From assembly GCA_964609825.1 (NCBI GenBank), contig CAZSSH010000011.1, forward strand, positions 124,001 through 188,000: DNA of 64,000 nt. Reading direction: 5' to 3'. The notes below the pieces were generated by a model. It had not been told where the DNA came from, did no database searches, and saw nothing but the letters and a program-made list of their open reading frames with translations. A program made the translations under genes and the position numbers. The stretch comes from CAZSSH01 sp964609825 (GTDB taxonomy: Bacteria; Verrucomicrobiota; Lentisphaeria; Victivallales; Victivallaceae). Positions 26,601-35,359 of this stretch are shown here, piece after piece. How positions within the stretch are numbered: position 1 is the stretch's first letter; every line of letters begins with the position of its first letter.

Positions 26601-27459
26601 CATGGGCTTGATGCCCAATTTTCCGGACCACTGGCAGTATTTGGCGGAGACCCCCGGCGGGGAGTTGCGCCACGGGGATGTGCCGCCGCGCGGTCAGGCG
26701 GTTGATTGTGTGCTCGCACCCTACGGCGTGGCCGGATTTTACCCCAATGATTTGGCCGATCTGGTGATTTTGTCGCTCAATGCGCAGCCCTTGGATGTTC
26801 GGATTGACCGCGTCAACGAGTGGAATTGCCGCGAACGCGTCACCTTATCACTTCCCAAACGCGATCTGGTCAAAGGGGAAATTATCCGTTTGGGATTTGT
26901 TACCATGCTCCATACCGGCAATCTCCGGCAGCCGGAGGATTTTTTGGCGGTCAAAAAAGCGTATTTGGATCACGATCCAGTGCAAAAAGTATTGCAGGGT
27001 AAGGCTCAATTCGGTTATCTCATTGACGGTGATGCCGCCGACAATGCGTTGCAATTTGTCGCCAATCCTATCGCCCGGTTGCCGCTGCGGGTCGGCAATT
27101 TAAATGAAAACTGGACCGCCGCGCTGGCCGTCGGCAAGGAGCTCAAAATTGCCGATCAGACCGGCGGGACGATGTTGGAGTTGCTTGACAATGTCGCCGC
27201 CGGGACGGTGGTTACCGCGGGCAATTTGGCGGTGAGCGACGACCCGGCGCTGGTGATTGAGTATGTCGGGCGCTCGGAATCGGGAGTGAGTTTGCATCTT
27301 CACAATCCGCAGCCGGTGGCGCGGACGGTGGAGGTGTCTTTGAATCCCGCGTTTCGCAATGTACTGGACGATTTCAAATTTAAACTGACCTTACAGCCGG
27401 GCGCCAGTCAATGGCTCTCGGCCAAAGGCGGTAAAATCAAGCTTGAGACAACCCGCTGA
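23617..27459 (+). CDS. Large secreted unknown protein: ThuA-like plus degenerate PHP-like domains
   Basis: 1280 residues with a signal peptide (MMYKKWIILLALLFAAVLGAA). Residues ~25-290 resemble a ThuA/amidotransferase-like domain (DRYMRQGGGFVLIAEPSYY, VGNGYLAVFTTAS). A beta-sandwich follows. At ~555-640 a PHP-like segment (IGAHSNYTDGKNSVREMSEAAKKAGLQFLVFTD when read in parts) keeps one His of the usual HxHTxxSDG, with the others replaced. The C-terminal ~600 residues are beta-rich. Same architecture as the preceding cytoplasmic protein. The start overlaps that gene by one base (TAATG); ATG 23620 is equally possible with GGGG at 23611-23614. Function is not assigned; it may bind rather than cleave. 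Confidence 0.7.
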   Translation: MMYKKWIILLALLFAAVLGAATDVLCLVSSDTKTQGLTDIEPGALAAYQKAGYRLVFGEYQTTTYEELCRYPVVVGMMPQLHNGTRAISDNLAAALDRYMRQGGGFVLIAEPSYYTLDDFARQLNLFLKRYDNELINDIPVDSQPENNLKCTRVLEYRYLKTSALKKHPVTRNIPFIYLPLDFSNNYIRTYTMRPGKEWQTLITGEDTCLSADSKALREGKVQVGAYAKNPPFLAVRPVGNGYLAVFTTASQYFIADACHWSFGDGLVLFEGNGLQLMDQLFQYVSQHRALMPPAPPVTAAASSQAAAGNLPVIQEKTEWIDLVQNKLLPAGYGIVYYVNCGSLSDAAYTPRRGYGRNEAADKSWVIRRPWMEIFHPTAASGRACDRGEFAYRFDRLDQNVNYKAMFLVWSTQIEVARELVVSVETAPGQWQTLQQIVPPRFDQQQGPLAVTVDIPAAAISGGSLTLKFGRGAAGAGDVAILNEIWLLAPDVKERAASAVINDFDNPAKGYAVEPISRKLYRGLIGAHSNYTDGKNSVREMSEAAKKAGLQFLVFTDLLADFPVEKVKAFVSECAASSGDGFTAVPGVLLSASSPKTPDDRIQSYFAGNFTALPRPGEVPEPYDLFWKFFGGEFTGGKAAPGNLREPNLNRVSPYLQRFWRGLDVASFARNNVRTDTAFALFAELSAAGYTPQPRVSGVYLSPAEIAKYANDWQVQILIDGNENPVPFLYSAAVSSGPVLERASFSNDVMRDGEIGNGNSFRNAMTVLAELQVTADQKITEVELVKSGRVIRRFYPGQNRIAIAEFVQITGQSSLYWHLKTLDGKELITGNYNLSDEKMLSLMCADNQNSICSVTQAPRRFVRDERELYLQHSYWHTGEAVGQLGVMRDAEKLVARVIETGIIQLCKSYRPMPVLFAPGGDEDHLKSVMKIASANGSGNLITYAYDRPESKLKSFLKISSFRPQVNGDTVNFLELEIEAKQNIAAADYRSLQVLSMGLMPNFPDHWQYLAETPGGELRHGDVPPRGQAVDCVLAPYGVAGFYPNDLADLVILSLNAQPLDVRIDRVNEWNCRERVTLSLPKRDLVKGEIIRLGFVTMLHTGNLRQPEDFLAVKKAYLDHDPVQKVLQGKAQFGYLIDGDAADNALQFVANPIARLPLRVGNLNENWTAALAVGKELKIADQTGGTMLELLDNVAAGTVVTAGNLAVSDDPALVIEYVGRSESGVSLHLHNPQPVARTVEVSLNPAFRNVLDDFKFKLTLQPGASQWLSAKGGKIKLETTR

Positions 27460-27471
27460 AGGAGGGAGATC

Positions 27472-28833
27472 ATGGGCAAACATTTATGGATCGCATGTTC
27501 GGTGCTGGCCGCTCTGATGCTGGGGGCGGCGGAAAACTTGACAGACCAGTCGGAGAAAAAAAATTACGGCTTCGGCGAGGAGACAAAAATCACCGAGGTT
27601 GCCGAATTGGCCAAAAAGTTCAATTTTACTGTTTCGGATGAAACGCCTTACGTGGTTTGGCTCTCGGATTTGCATGTTTACAGCAAAGCCGACGCCAACA
27701 AGCCCGGCGATGTGGTTTTGACCAAAGACATTGAGGGCGACCTTAAAAAATTGTTTGCCCTGATTAATCAGATGAAGCCCTTGCCCGCGGCCGTCCTGAT
27801 CACCGGCGATGTGACGCACAATGGTGCCATTGACCAGTATCAGACGCTTGCCGGGCTCCTCAAAACGCTCAATCCCGCCATCCGGCAAATTATCATCCCC
27901 GGCAATCACGACCAGTATGACAATATGATCAAGGTGTTTCCGTCTGTCGCCGCATACGAGGTTTCCGCGGTCGGCAACTGGCGGATCATCGCTCTTGCCA
28001 CCGACAAGAGCGGCGACCTTCCGGACCGCGAGGCCGAGTTTTTTGCCAAGGCAATCAAGCAATCCGCCGCCAACCCGGTGTTGATCCTGACTCACCACCC
28101 CCTGATGCAATTGCCGGGATGTGAAAATGTCCGGCCGCTGCGCGAAACTTTGATCAAAGGTTGCGCCGGACGGACGCTCCCGGTGTGGTTTTTGAGCGGG
28201 CACGCCCACGCCAATTACATGGTTAACATCCGCTATCCCGGCATGTCGGACTTTCCGGCAATGACGCACACTTCGTCCACGAGCTCCTTCGGTTACGATG
28301 CCCCGTCGCTCCGGGTGCTGTTTTTGGGCAAAGACCAGCTGGCGGGCTCGGCCATCTGGCGTTATCAGGCTGCCGACGCCGGATTTCGCATTGACCAAAA
28401 AACCGATCAGTGGCCGGTCTACACCCCGGAGCCGATGGATCAAAATGAGAAAATCGTCAAACTTGCCACTGCCAACTTTAAAGAATACATTTCCGACAGC
28501 CAAAAAGTCGGCGAGGATCCCCGCTATTTTTATTGCGACGGCGAGGCGGTGCTGACCTTTGCTTTGCCGCTTCCCGAGTACAGCGATTATGATCACTTTA
28601 AGTTACTGTTTGATATCGAGTCGGATTATCTCGTCAAGATCGGGCCTGCGCCCAACGGCCTCGAGACCGTCATCGACTCGGGCAAGCGGCAGCCGAGGCA
28701 GAGCATCCGTTACGAAGTGCCCGCCGCTCTGGCCGAAGGAGTTTTGTATGTCAGCATCAGCGACCGGACGCCGGCGGACGGATTCGGCGCATTTTTGCAC
28801 GCAATCACGCTCTCGGGCGTAAAAAAACACTGA
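27472..28833 (+). CDS. Secreted metallophosphoesterase
   Basis: 453 residues with a signal peptide (MGKHLWIACSVLAALMLGAA). The calcineurin-like motifs are complete: D66xH68 in LSDLHVY, GD113 in TGDVTHNG, GNHD at 144-147, THHP with H208/H209, and GHAH at 243-246. It hydrolyses phosphomonoesters or diesters with a bimetal centre outside the cytoplasm. A beta-rich C-terminal domain follows from ~330. GGAGGGAG at 27461-27468 is a strong ribosome site. Inside the GH38/GH94 operon it may remove phosphate from phosphorylated glycans (for example mannose-phosphate decorations), which is inference. Confidence 0.88.
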   Translation: MGKHLWIACSVLAALMLGAAENLTDQSEKKNYGFGEETKITEVAELAKKFNFTVSDETPYVVWLSDLHVYSKADANKPGDVVLTKDIEGDLKKLFALINQMKPLPAAVLITGDVTHNGAIDQYQTLAGLLKTLNPAIRQIIIPGNHDQYDNMIKVFPSVAAYEVSAVGNWRIIALATDKSGDLPDREAEFFAKAIKQSAANPVLILTHHPLMQLPGCENVRPLRETLIKGCAGRTLPVWFLSGHAHANYMVNIRYPGMSDFPAMTHTSSTSSFGYDAPSLRVLFLGKDQLAGSAIWRYQAADAGFRIDQKTDQWPVYTPEPMDQNEKIVKLATANFKEYISDSQKVGEDPRYFYCDGEAVLTFALPLPEYSDYDHFKLLFDIESDYLVKIGPAPNGLETVIDSGKRQPRQSIRYEVPAALAEGVLYVSISDRTPADGFGAFLHAITLSGVKKH

Positions 28834-28848
28834 TAAGGATCGGATTTG

Positions 28849-31254
28849 ATGTTGGACCAAATTGATTTGGATGGCAAGGGGCGGTTTGGCCGCATTGGCG
28901 GCTCGTTCACCGTGACGGACCCCGACTTGGAGCGGCCGTGGCATTATTTGTATACCAATGAGCAGATTTTGCTCAAGGTCTCCAACTACGGGCCGGTCAG
29001 CTGCCAAATCTCGCCGCCCGGCGGGATGATGCTCTTTTCGACGCCGCGCACGGAGAACAGTTTGCCGTTTCAAATCTTTGTGGAGTGCAACCGCAAGTAC
29101 CGCACGGCGTTTGTTTCGCCTCTCTCCCGGCGTTTTTTGGTCGATTATCGCTGCGAATTTTTGCCGGATCGGGTGCGTTATGTCCTGACTTACCCCGAGG
29201 TCGAAATCACGACTGCAATCGGTCTGGCCGACGGCAAGCCCGGTTTATTCTGGCATTGCATTGTCCGCAATTGCCGATCGCGCAATCTCAAATTAAAAAT
29301 TACACCGGTTTGGCGGGTATTTCACGCTCCGGCGTCGCTGGCGCCGTGGGATATGCCCGAGCTGTATCAGACTTGCGGTTTTTTTAACGACAGGGGTAAC
29401 AACGGGATTTGGCTTGAGAACCGCGATCCGGCGGGACGGACGGAGGGGCGCAGCGGCAGTTTTTTTATGACTGATCTGGCGGTCGCCGAGGCGGATTTGA
29501 GTTACCGCGCGTTTGCCGGGGCTGGCAATATGCTTGTCCCCGACAAGCTCGATCGCAAACTTGCTTTGGATTGCACCAAAATTTTTTCGCTGACAGAGCC
29601 GGATGGGAAATCGCTCAACATCGGCTCTCCGGGCGTCGGCGCAATGCGGAGCAAAGCAATGACGCTGGCGCCGCGGGCCGAGCTTGCTTTTTCGCTTTCG
29701 CTTTGTCACGCATCGGGTTGGGACGCCGCCGACCGTCAGGAGGCGTTGGCTCAGGCGGTCAAACTCTTGCAAACTTCGGAGCAGCAAAAGGCAGCAGCGG
29801 CGATGCACCGGACGTTTCAACACTGGACAAGCCAAATCCGTTATCATTTGCCCGACCCGCAACTCGCCCAATATCTGCAAACCTTTGTCCCGTGGCAACT
29901 GTACTGGGTGGGCAAGCTCGACCGCGGCTGGCCCAGCGGCATGCGCGGCACGCGCGACGCGGCGCAGGATTATTCGGCCATCGCCTGGCTTGACCCGGCT
30001 GCCGCGCGCACGCTCTTGCTGGATATTTTCGGCTGTCAAAAGAGCGATGGCGGTTTTTTGCGGCAGTTTGCGGTGTCCGGACCCGACGGTAAACACGACT
30101 GCCGCGACTATGTCGACTCGGGATGCTGGGTGTTTGAGCTTTTGTACGATTATTTGCGCTTGACCGGCGACCGGGATATTTTAAACCTGAGCTGCCGTTA
30201 TCTCGAGTCGCCGGCCGCCGAAACCGTCGCCCGGCACGCACAAAAATTACTGGCGTATTATCTCGATGACTTTAACCGCGGCGAGCACGGCTTGGTGCTG
30301 ATCCGCGAGGGCGACTGGAATGACGCGATGAATACCGCCGGGCTGCAATTGCGCGGCGAGTCGGTGATGGTGAGTTGTCAGGTGGTTTTTTTGCTGCAAA
30401 TCGCATCGGAAATATTTCCCGAAGCGGCCGGTTATTATGAGCGGCAAGGATCGCAGCTCAGGCAGAATATCCGGCGACATGCGTTAAATGCCGACGGTTT
30501 TTTAAATGGTGTGTTTAATGATGAGGGCAAATGGCTTTTTTCGGCGGCGGATCCCGACGGACAGCGGCGGGTCAACAGCGCGGTCAATGCGTGGGGCGTC
30601 ATCGCCAAAATTTTTGAGCCGTCGGAGCTGCCGCAAGTGTTTGCCTCCTTAAAATTGCTCAAAGGGCCCTGCGGCTACCGCTTGTTTTATCCTCCCTTAG
30701 GGAAACCGCCGGTCGCCATGGCCGGACGGCTGGGGACCGGCGATCTGGCGGCCGGTTTGTGCGAAAACGGCACGGTTTACAACCACGGGAGTCAGGGCTT
30801 TTTGCTGCGGGCCGCCGGGTGCGCCGGGCGGCAAGACTTGATCCTTGACGTCATAAAGTATATTTTAAATTATGACCAAATGCGCCATCCGGTACATTTG
30901 TCCAAGAGTGAACCTTACGCGATCGTTAATTGCTACAACGAGACGCCCGGTGCGGTGGGGGAGGGCGGCACCGCCTTTTTGTCGGGGACAATAAGCACGG
31001 TATTCCGCGCTTTTTTGGAGCAGATTTGCGGCATCGTGCCGCACCTCAATGAGTTGGAGATCGCACCCTGTCTGCCGTCGGAGTGGGACCGACTGCAACT
31101 GTCTTTGACCTTGCGCGGTTACCGGATTGACTTGTCAGTCATTCGCATCGGGAGCACGGAGCTCACCGTCAACGGCGTCCGGAAGCCGGGCAACCGCATC
31201 CGATACGGCAACTTGGACCCGGTTGCGGAAAACCGGATCCGAATTTGCCTCTGA
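28849..31254 (+). CDS. GH94-family glycoside phosphorylase-like enzyme
   Basis: 801 residues, no signal peptide. An N-terminal beta-sandwich (to ~310) is followed by an (alpha/alpha)6 barrel. SGMRGTRDAAQDY with D370 matches the GH94 pattern GFRDQxQD, and REGDWNDAMN (D489-W-N-D492) is the family motif that carries the catalytic aspartate. GAVGEGGTAFLSGTIS near the end fits the phosphate-binding region. GH94 enzymes split beta-linked disaccharides with phosphate to sugar-1-phosphate, saving ATP. Substrate is uncertain (cellobiose, chitobiose, laminaribiose types are known). ATG 28849 was chosen over TTG 28846. Last gene of the operon, ending 9 nt from the convergent DedA gene. Confidence 0.85.
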   Translation: MLDQIDLDGKGRFGRIGGSFTVTDPDLERPWHYLYTNEQILLKVSNYGPVSCQISPPGGMMLFSTPRTENSLPFQIFVECNRKYRTAFVSPLSRRFLVDYRCEFLPDRVRYVLTYPEVEITTAIGLADGKPGLFWHCIVRNCRSRNLKLKITPVWRVFHAPASLAPWDMPELYQTCGFFNDRGNNGIWLENRDPAGRTEGRSGSFFMTDLAVAEADLSYRAFAGAGNMLVPDKLDRKLALDCTKIFSLTEPDGKSLNIGSPGVGAMRSKAMTLAPRAELAFSLSLCHASGWDAADRQEALAQAVKLLQTSEQQKAAAAMHRTFQHWTSQIRYHLPDPQLAQYLQTFVPWQLYWVGKLDRGWPSGMRGTRDAAQDYSAIAWLDPAAARTLLLDIFGCQKSDGGFLRQFAVSGPDGKHDCRDYVDSGCWVFELLYDYLRLTGDRDILNLSCRYLESPAAETVARHAQKLLAYYLDDFNRGEHGLVLIREGDWNDAMNTAGLQLRGESVMVSCQVVFLLQIASEIFPEAAGYYERQGSQLRQNIRRHALNADGFLNGVFNDEGKWLFSAADPDGQRRVNSAVNAWGVIAKIFEPSELPQVFASLKLLKGPCGYRLFYPPLGKPPVAMAGRLGTGDLAAGLCENGTVYNHGSQGFLLRAAGCAGRQDLILDVIKYILNYDQMRHPVHLSKSEPYAIVNCYNETPGAVGEGGTAFLSGTISTVFRAFLEQICGIVPHLNELEIAPCLPSEWDRLQLSLTLRGYRIDLSVIRIGSTELTVNGVRKPGNRIRYGNLDPVAENRIRICL

Positions 31255-31263
31255 CTTTGCTTG

Positions 31264-31956
31264 TCAGTCCTGCTTTTGGGCCTGTTTTTTGCGTTTCGGC
31301 TTCATGATCAAGTGCTCGACGGCAAAGTAACCGACGACGACCACGCCGAGGAAGAGAAATACCCAGATGTAATTGTGCTTGATGAGATCGGCGCCTTTGT
31401 GCACCATCTCGGGGTAGGTTATGTCACCGGCCAAATGGGCAAGGTACCAGCCGACAAACGTGAGAATAATAATCCAGATCCCCGCGCCCAGGGCGGTAAA
31501 AAAGGAAAAGCGCCAAAACTCCATCTTAACCAACCCTGCCGGGAGTGAAATCAGCTGGCGGATGCCCGGCAGCAAGCGGCAGACAAAGGTGGTCAATTCG
31601 CCGTATTCGCGGAAAATTTCTTCGGCACGGTTGAGTGTCTTTTCGGGCAAAAAGAAGTATTTGCCGTAGCGATGGAGAAACGGGCGCCCGAGCCACAACG
31701 CAAGATAATAGTTGACATACGATCCGACCATCGAACCCGCCAGCCCGGCAACGATTGCCAACGTGAAATCCAACCACGGGCTGCCGAAGGTGAGCTCGCC
31801 GCGGTAGGCCATGAAACCGGCCGGGATCATTACCACTTCGCTCGGAAACGGGATGAACGAGCTCTCGACCGCCATAAAAAAGAAAATCAAAAAATATCCC
31901 CATGTGGGTGCATATCCGGCTGCGATTTCGATGTACTGAGCGATGAAGTCAACCAT
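31264..31956 (-). CDS. DedA-family membrane protein
   Basis: 230 residues with about five to six membrane segments. Typical DedA features: an N-terminal FFFMAVESSFIPFPSEVVMIPAG segment in which Glu and Pro face the membrane, GSYVNYYLALWLGRPFL, and the FVCRLLPGIRQLISLPAG segment with the conserved Arg and Gly residues. DedA proteins are lipid (C55-P or phosphatidylethanolamine) scramblase-like transporters affecting envelope integrity and the proton gradient. AGGAG precedes ATG 31956. Monocistronic, with its own promoter. Confidence 0.95.
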   Translation of the reverse strand: MVDFIAQYIEIAAGYAPTWGYFLIFFFMAVESSFIPFPSEVVMIPAGFMAYRGELTFGSPWLDFTLAIVAGLAGSMVGSYVNYYLALWLGRPFLHRYGKYFFLPEKTLNRAEEIFREYGELTTFVCRLLPGIRQLISLPAGLVKMEFWRFSFFTALGAGIWIIILTFVGWYLAHLAGDITYPEMVHKGADLIKHNYIWVFLFLGVVVVGYFAVEHLIMKPKRKKQAQKQD

Positions 31957-32012
31957 TTTTTGTCCTCTCCTGAAACTGTTGTCGGTGCTTTGATAAAAAA
32001 AGCCATTTGGCT

Positions 32013-32040
32013 AATATAGCACAAGTTGCAAGGAAGTCAA
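32013..32040 (-). promoter_or_regulatory. Predicted promoter of the DedA gene
   Basis: Minus strand TTGACT (32040-32035), 16 bp spacer, TATATT (32018-32013). Confidence 0.65.
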
Positions 32041-32074
32041 ACTTTTTGCCAGTTTTGAGGCGAGTTCCCGCAGA

Positions 32075-33088
32075 TTATTTTTTGTCAGCGATTACAACCA
32101 GCTCTTCGAAATTTTTATTATTCGGGCCATATCCCCACAGCAGCAGCAACAGCCGCGCCTGCCACATTTTAAAGTGCCGGAGGAGTCGTGGCGGCTGCTT
32201 TCCATATTGATTGAGATGCTGCCGGTAGTAAGAGTGGACAAAGGCAAACCCCGACATCAGCCCGACCGGCGAGTCGGCGGACGTTACGTAAAAATCGCCG
32301 GTACCGTCAATGAGTTTGGTCAACCCCGGCAAATTGTAGATATGAAAGTGAAACGGCTCGTGCCAGCCCGACCATGCCTTGCCGTATTGTTTGGCCAAAA
32401 AACCGTCACTGTTGGGAGTGGTCACAATCAACCGGCCGCCGGTTTTAAGCAACCGCCCCACTTGCTTGAGTAAATCCAGCGGTGTATCCACGTGCTCAAT
32501 TACGTGATTAAGTACAATACAGTCAAAATAGCCGTCGGGCCACGGCGAGGATGTGAGATCGCCGCTCCAAAACTGGCAACGGTCACCCATTTTGCGTTTG
32601 GCCGACTCGACCGCTCCGGTATCAAAATCTTGTCCGCAGCACTCGATCCCGAGCATTGCCGCCACCCGCAAAAAGTTGCCGTTGCCGCAGCCGACATCCA
32701 AAAGGCGCAGCGGCTTTTGCTCTGTACGGGACAAATAACGGACATAATTTTGCCGCAATTTGGGCGGGATCAGTATGGACCCGGCCCGGATCGCCAACCG
32801 GCGCGGCAGTGACCGTGCGGCATCGGGAGCGTATTGCTCCTTGATTACCTCGTCAAAAAAAATCATGCCGCGACTGCGGTACTCCTGAGTGTGGGTAAAA
32901 TATTTGTCGTATAACAGCGGGATTTGGTCGTGTCTGGGAATGGCGGCGGTCCAGCAATGGCCGCAGCTGTCGCAACGTAAAATCTCGGTTTCGCCATCGC
33001 AATGAGTGAGAGAATATCTTAAATTGCGATGCAGAGAAGATCCCGGATTGCCGCAGAGGAAGCAGTCTTTTTGATCGATGAAATCCAT
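32075..33088 (-). CDS. SAM-dependent methyltransferase with N-terminal zinc motif
   Basis: 337 residues. An N-terminal zinc-binding module has CFLCG and CDSCGHCW pairs, then a class I methyltransferase with motif I LLDVGCGNGNF, followed by DCIVLNHVIEHVDTP and GGRLIVTTPN. This architecture is common for methyltransferases of sugar or lipid-carrier intermediates in polysaccharide clusters and for others of unknown target. I prefer ATG 33088 over GTG 33094, since AAAGGTG then serves as ribosome site. It has its own promoter and is separated from cca by 133 bp. Confidence 0.85.
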   Translation of the reverse strand: MDFIDQKDCFLCGNPGSSLHRNLRYSLTHCDGETEILRCDSCGHCWTAAIPRHDQIPLLYDKYFTHTQEYRSRGMIFFDEVIKEQYAPDAARSLPRRLAIRAGSILIPPKLRQNYVRYLSRTEQKPLRLLDVGCGNGNFLRVAAMLGIECCGQDFDTGAVESAKRKMGDRCQFWSGDLTSSPWPDGYFDCIVLNHVIEHVDTPLDLLKQVGRLLKTGGRLIVTTPNSDGFLAKQYGKAWSGWHEPFHFHIYNLPGLTKLIDGTGDFYVTSADSPVGLMSGFAFVHSYYRQHLNQYGKQPPRLLRHFKMWQARLLLLLWGYGPNNKNFEELVVIADKK

Positions 33089-33142
33089 ACTCACCTTTTT
33101 TTAGTATTTATGCCGGCGACAAATCTTAATATAAGATGGTTT

Positions 33143-33170
33143 AATATAGTATGTCTTTGATGATTGTCAA
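33143..33170 (-). promoter_or_regulatory. Predicted promoter of the methyltransferase gene
   Basis: Minus strand TTGACA (33170-33165, full consensus), 16 bp spacer, TATATT (33148-33143). Confidence 0.7.
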
Positions 33171-33221
33171 ATCAAAATAATGACTGTTATGGTTTGATTG
33201 CAATAATTGAAAGTAAAAAAG

Positions 33222-34535
33222 TCACCGGCTGCCGGATTCGGCGGTCAATCGTTTGCGGGCGGCGGCCAGCGCGGCGGCGCGGTCGGTGACTTTGCCGGAC
33301 AGCTGGAGGTCATAGATTTCCTCCAAAATCACCTTAAAACGGGGCCCCGGCACGAAGCCGATGGCAATCAGGTCGCCGCCCTTGATCAGGGGTTCCGGCC
33401 GGATTTCAGTTGCCGGAATTTCGATCAACCGGTCCAGCAAGCAGACAAAAATATCCATCAGCCGGTGACAACTGATGCAATCAAGGCGGTGAAGCTCAAG
33501 CTCCAAATTAAAGTTGTCATCGGCCATCAGCTTTTTGAGGGTCGAGCTTTTCATCTCTTTGACCGTCGCAAAGCGCATATGATTGCGGATGGCCGACAAA
33601 ATGCTTGCCTTTTCGTTGTTGGCAAAATGGAGCCGCGACAAGATATCTTCGGCAATGTTGCAGCCGACTGCTTCGTGGCCGAAAAAACGGATGCGCCCGC
33701 CGGGCTCGACGCTGCGGGTAACGGTTTTTCCGATATCATGCAATAAGGTGCTCCACGCAAGATTCTTGTCTTTGTACGCCATGTGTTGGAGCATCAACTT
33801 GGTGTGGACAAAAACATCGCCCTCGGGGTGATAATCGGGCGGCTGCTCCACTCCTGACAGGGCCGCAATTTCGGGCAGAACCGCCGCCAAAATGCCGCTC
33901 TCCTTTAAAAGCTCCAGCGCCAAGTCGGGGTAGGGGTCCAGGAGCATCATCGTGAGCTCGGCATTGACCCGCTCCCCGGCCAAAAGCCGGGTTTTTATGG
34001 CATCCTCGCGGATGGCCTGCATGGTTTTTCCCTCGATCGCAAAGCGGAACCGCGCCGCAAAACGGACGGCCCGCAGCATTCGTAAATAATCCTCGTCAAA
34101 GCGCACCTTGGGGTCGCCGACAGTGCGGATGATGCCCCGGTCAAGGTCTTTTTGCCCGCCGGTGTAATCCAGAATATGATCGGCAATGGGGTCATAGAGC
34201 ATCGCATTAATCGTAAAGTCGCGCCGCTCGACATCGATTTGCAGACTGTCGGTGTATTGGACGATCTCCGGGCGGCGGCCGTCGAGATAATTGCGCTCCA
34301 AGCGGGCGCAGGCGATTTCGCAGTGATCGAGCAAAAAGACGCCGAAACTGGCCCCGACCGCTTTGATCAGGGGAAAGAGCCGTGTCAAATCCTCCGGCTT
34401 GGCGGTGGTGACGATGTCAAAATCCTTGGGTTGCCGACCGAGCAGCATATCGCGCACCGCACCGCCGACAATGCAAGCGGCAAAGCCGTTTTGTTGCAGC
34501 CGCTCAATGATGGCGATGACAGCCGGGGCGATCAT
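33222..34535 (-). CDS. cca: CCA tRNA nucleotidyltransferase / poly(A) polymerase family
   Basis: 437 residues. Class II nucleotidyltransferase head: GGAVRD at 24-29, LLGRQPKDFDI with the DxD (D38, D40), RRDFTINAM and the RFxEDYLRMLRA region for NTP and tRNA binding; then an HD-type domain with LLHDIGK. It adds or repairs the 3' CCA of tRNAs, possibly one of a split CC/A pair. A frame extends further upstream in the DNA, but ATG 34535 is the start: it overlaps the stop of the upstream gene (ATGA) and the extended part is antisense-like low-quality sequence. Last gene of the tsaD-gph-nitroreductase-cca operon. The symbol is by family; substrate split is uncertain. Confidence 0.9.
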   Translation of the reverse strand: MIAPAVIAIIERLQQNGFAACIVGGAVRDMLLGRQPKDFDIVTTAKPEDLTRLFPLIKAVGASFGVFLLDHCEIACARLERNYLDGRRPEIVQYTDSLQIDVERRDFTINAMLYDPIADHILDYTGGQKDLDRGIIRTVGDPKVRFDEDYLRMLRAVRFAARFRFAIEGKTMQAIREDAIKTRLLAGERVNAELTMMLLDPYPDLALELLKESGILAAVLPEIAALSGVEQPPDYHPEGDVFVHTKLMLQHMAYKDKNLAWSTLLHDIGKTVTRSVEPGGRIRFFGHEAVGCNIAEDILSRLHFANNEKASILSAIRNHMRFATVKEMKSSTLKKLMADDNFNLELELHRLDCISCHRLMDIFVCLLDRLIEIPATEIRPEPLIKGGDLIAIGFVPGPRFKVILEEIYDLQLSGKVTDRAAALAAARKRLTAESGSR

Positions 34536-35356
34536 TTTACCGAGTGGTTTTTGACCGGCTCGGGCTGGGTGGCCCGGACATACTCCCACGCCGGTTCGCC
34601 AAAGAGCATGGTGTAGCCGATCTGGTAATCCGTCGGGATGGCAAAGCGCTCGCGGACGTCGGCGATGCCGTTTTGCAAGATTGCCGTAAAGAGCCCGCAC
34701 CAGCAAGTGCCCAGTTTCATACTTTGCGCCAAAAGCTCAAAGTAACTCAAGGCGATCACCGGGTCAACCCCGGGGCAGGGCGACTTTTTGGGGGCGGCGA
34801 CTACCACCAAATGGGGGGCCCCGCGGAAAATCACATCGGCTCCCATCGCGACCAATTGGCGATAGCGCTCCAAAATGGCGAACTCTCCCGCCAACGGTCC
34901 GTCGGCTTTGGCGGCGGCGGTGGCGCGGGAGTTGACGAGGTTGCGAATCTCATTCATGACCGCAAGGTCATCAACGTAGGCAAAGTATAAATTGTGGTTA
35001 TTGACCCCGGTTGGCGGCCATGCCATCGCATTTTTGAGCGTCGAGAGCTTGGCGCGGTCAATGTTCTCCGCCTTAAAGTGGCGGCAGCTGCGGCGAAACT
35101 GGATCAGCTCAAGCATCGACTCAGGAGACGGCAAATGTTGCGGCAGTACCGAGTCGGCCGGGTTTTTGCCGAAAATCGACAGCGCTCCGGTCGGGCAGCA
35201 AGCCAGACAATGTTGGCACTTGACGCACCGCTCGGTTCCCCCCATCGGGTTCTCTTTGGGCAAATGGTCGCGGCCGATGGTCAAAGCGCCCGCCGGACAG
35301 CTGCGGATGCAGCGCTTGCAGTGGGTGCATAACTCGGGGTTGACAACGACATTCAT
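34532..35356 (-). CDS. Ferredoxin-nitroreductase fusion protein
   Basis: 274 residues. Two 4Fe-4S motifs, CTHCKRCIRSCP (10-21) and CVKCQHCLACCP (44-55), precede a nitroreductase domain (FRRSCRHFKAENID, PPTGVNNHN, FELLAQSMKLGTCWCGLF, AIPTDYQIGYTMLFG). It likely uses FMN and electrons from the clusters to reduce an unidentified acceptor under anaerobic conditions, consistent with an anaerobe. Follows gph by 3 nt and overlaps cca by 4 nt. Confidence 0.9.
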   Translation of the reverse strand: MNVVVNPELCTHCKRCIRSCPAGALTIGRDHLPKENPMGGTERCVKCQHCLACCPTGALSIFGKNPADSVLPQHLPSPESMLELIQFRRSCRHFKAENIDRAKLSTLKNAMAWPPTGVNNHNLYFAYVDDLAVMNEIRNLVNSRATAAAKADGPLAGEFAILERYRQLVAMGADVIFRGAPHLVVVAAPKKSPCPGVDPVIALSYFELLAQSMKLGTCWCGLFTAILQNGIADVRERFAIPTDYQIGYTMLFGEPAWEYVRATQPEPVKNHSVK

Positions 35357-35359
35357 GAT

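Noticed and set aside
34535..34706. Extended start for the cca gene
   Set aside because: The extra 57 codons overlap the nitroreductase gene in another frame and consist of Arg/His/Pro-rich shadow sequence.
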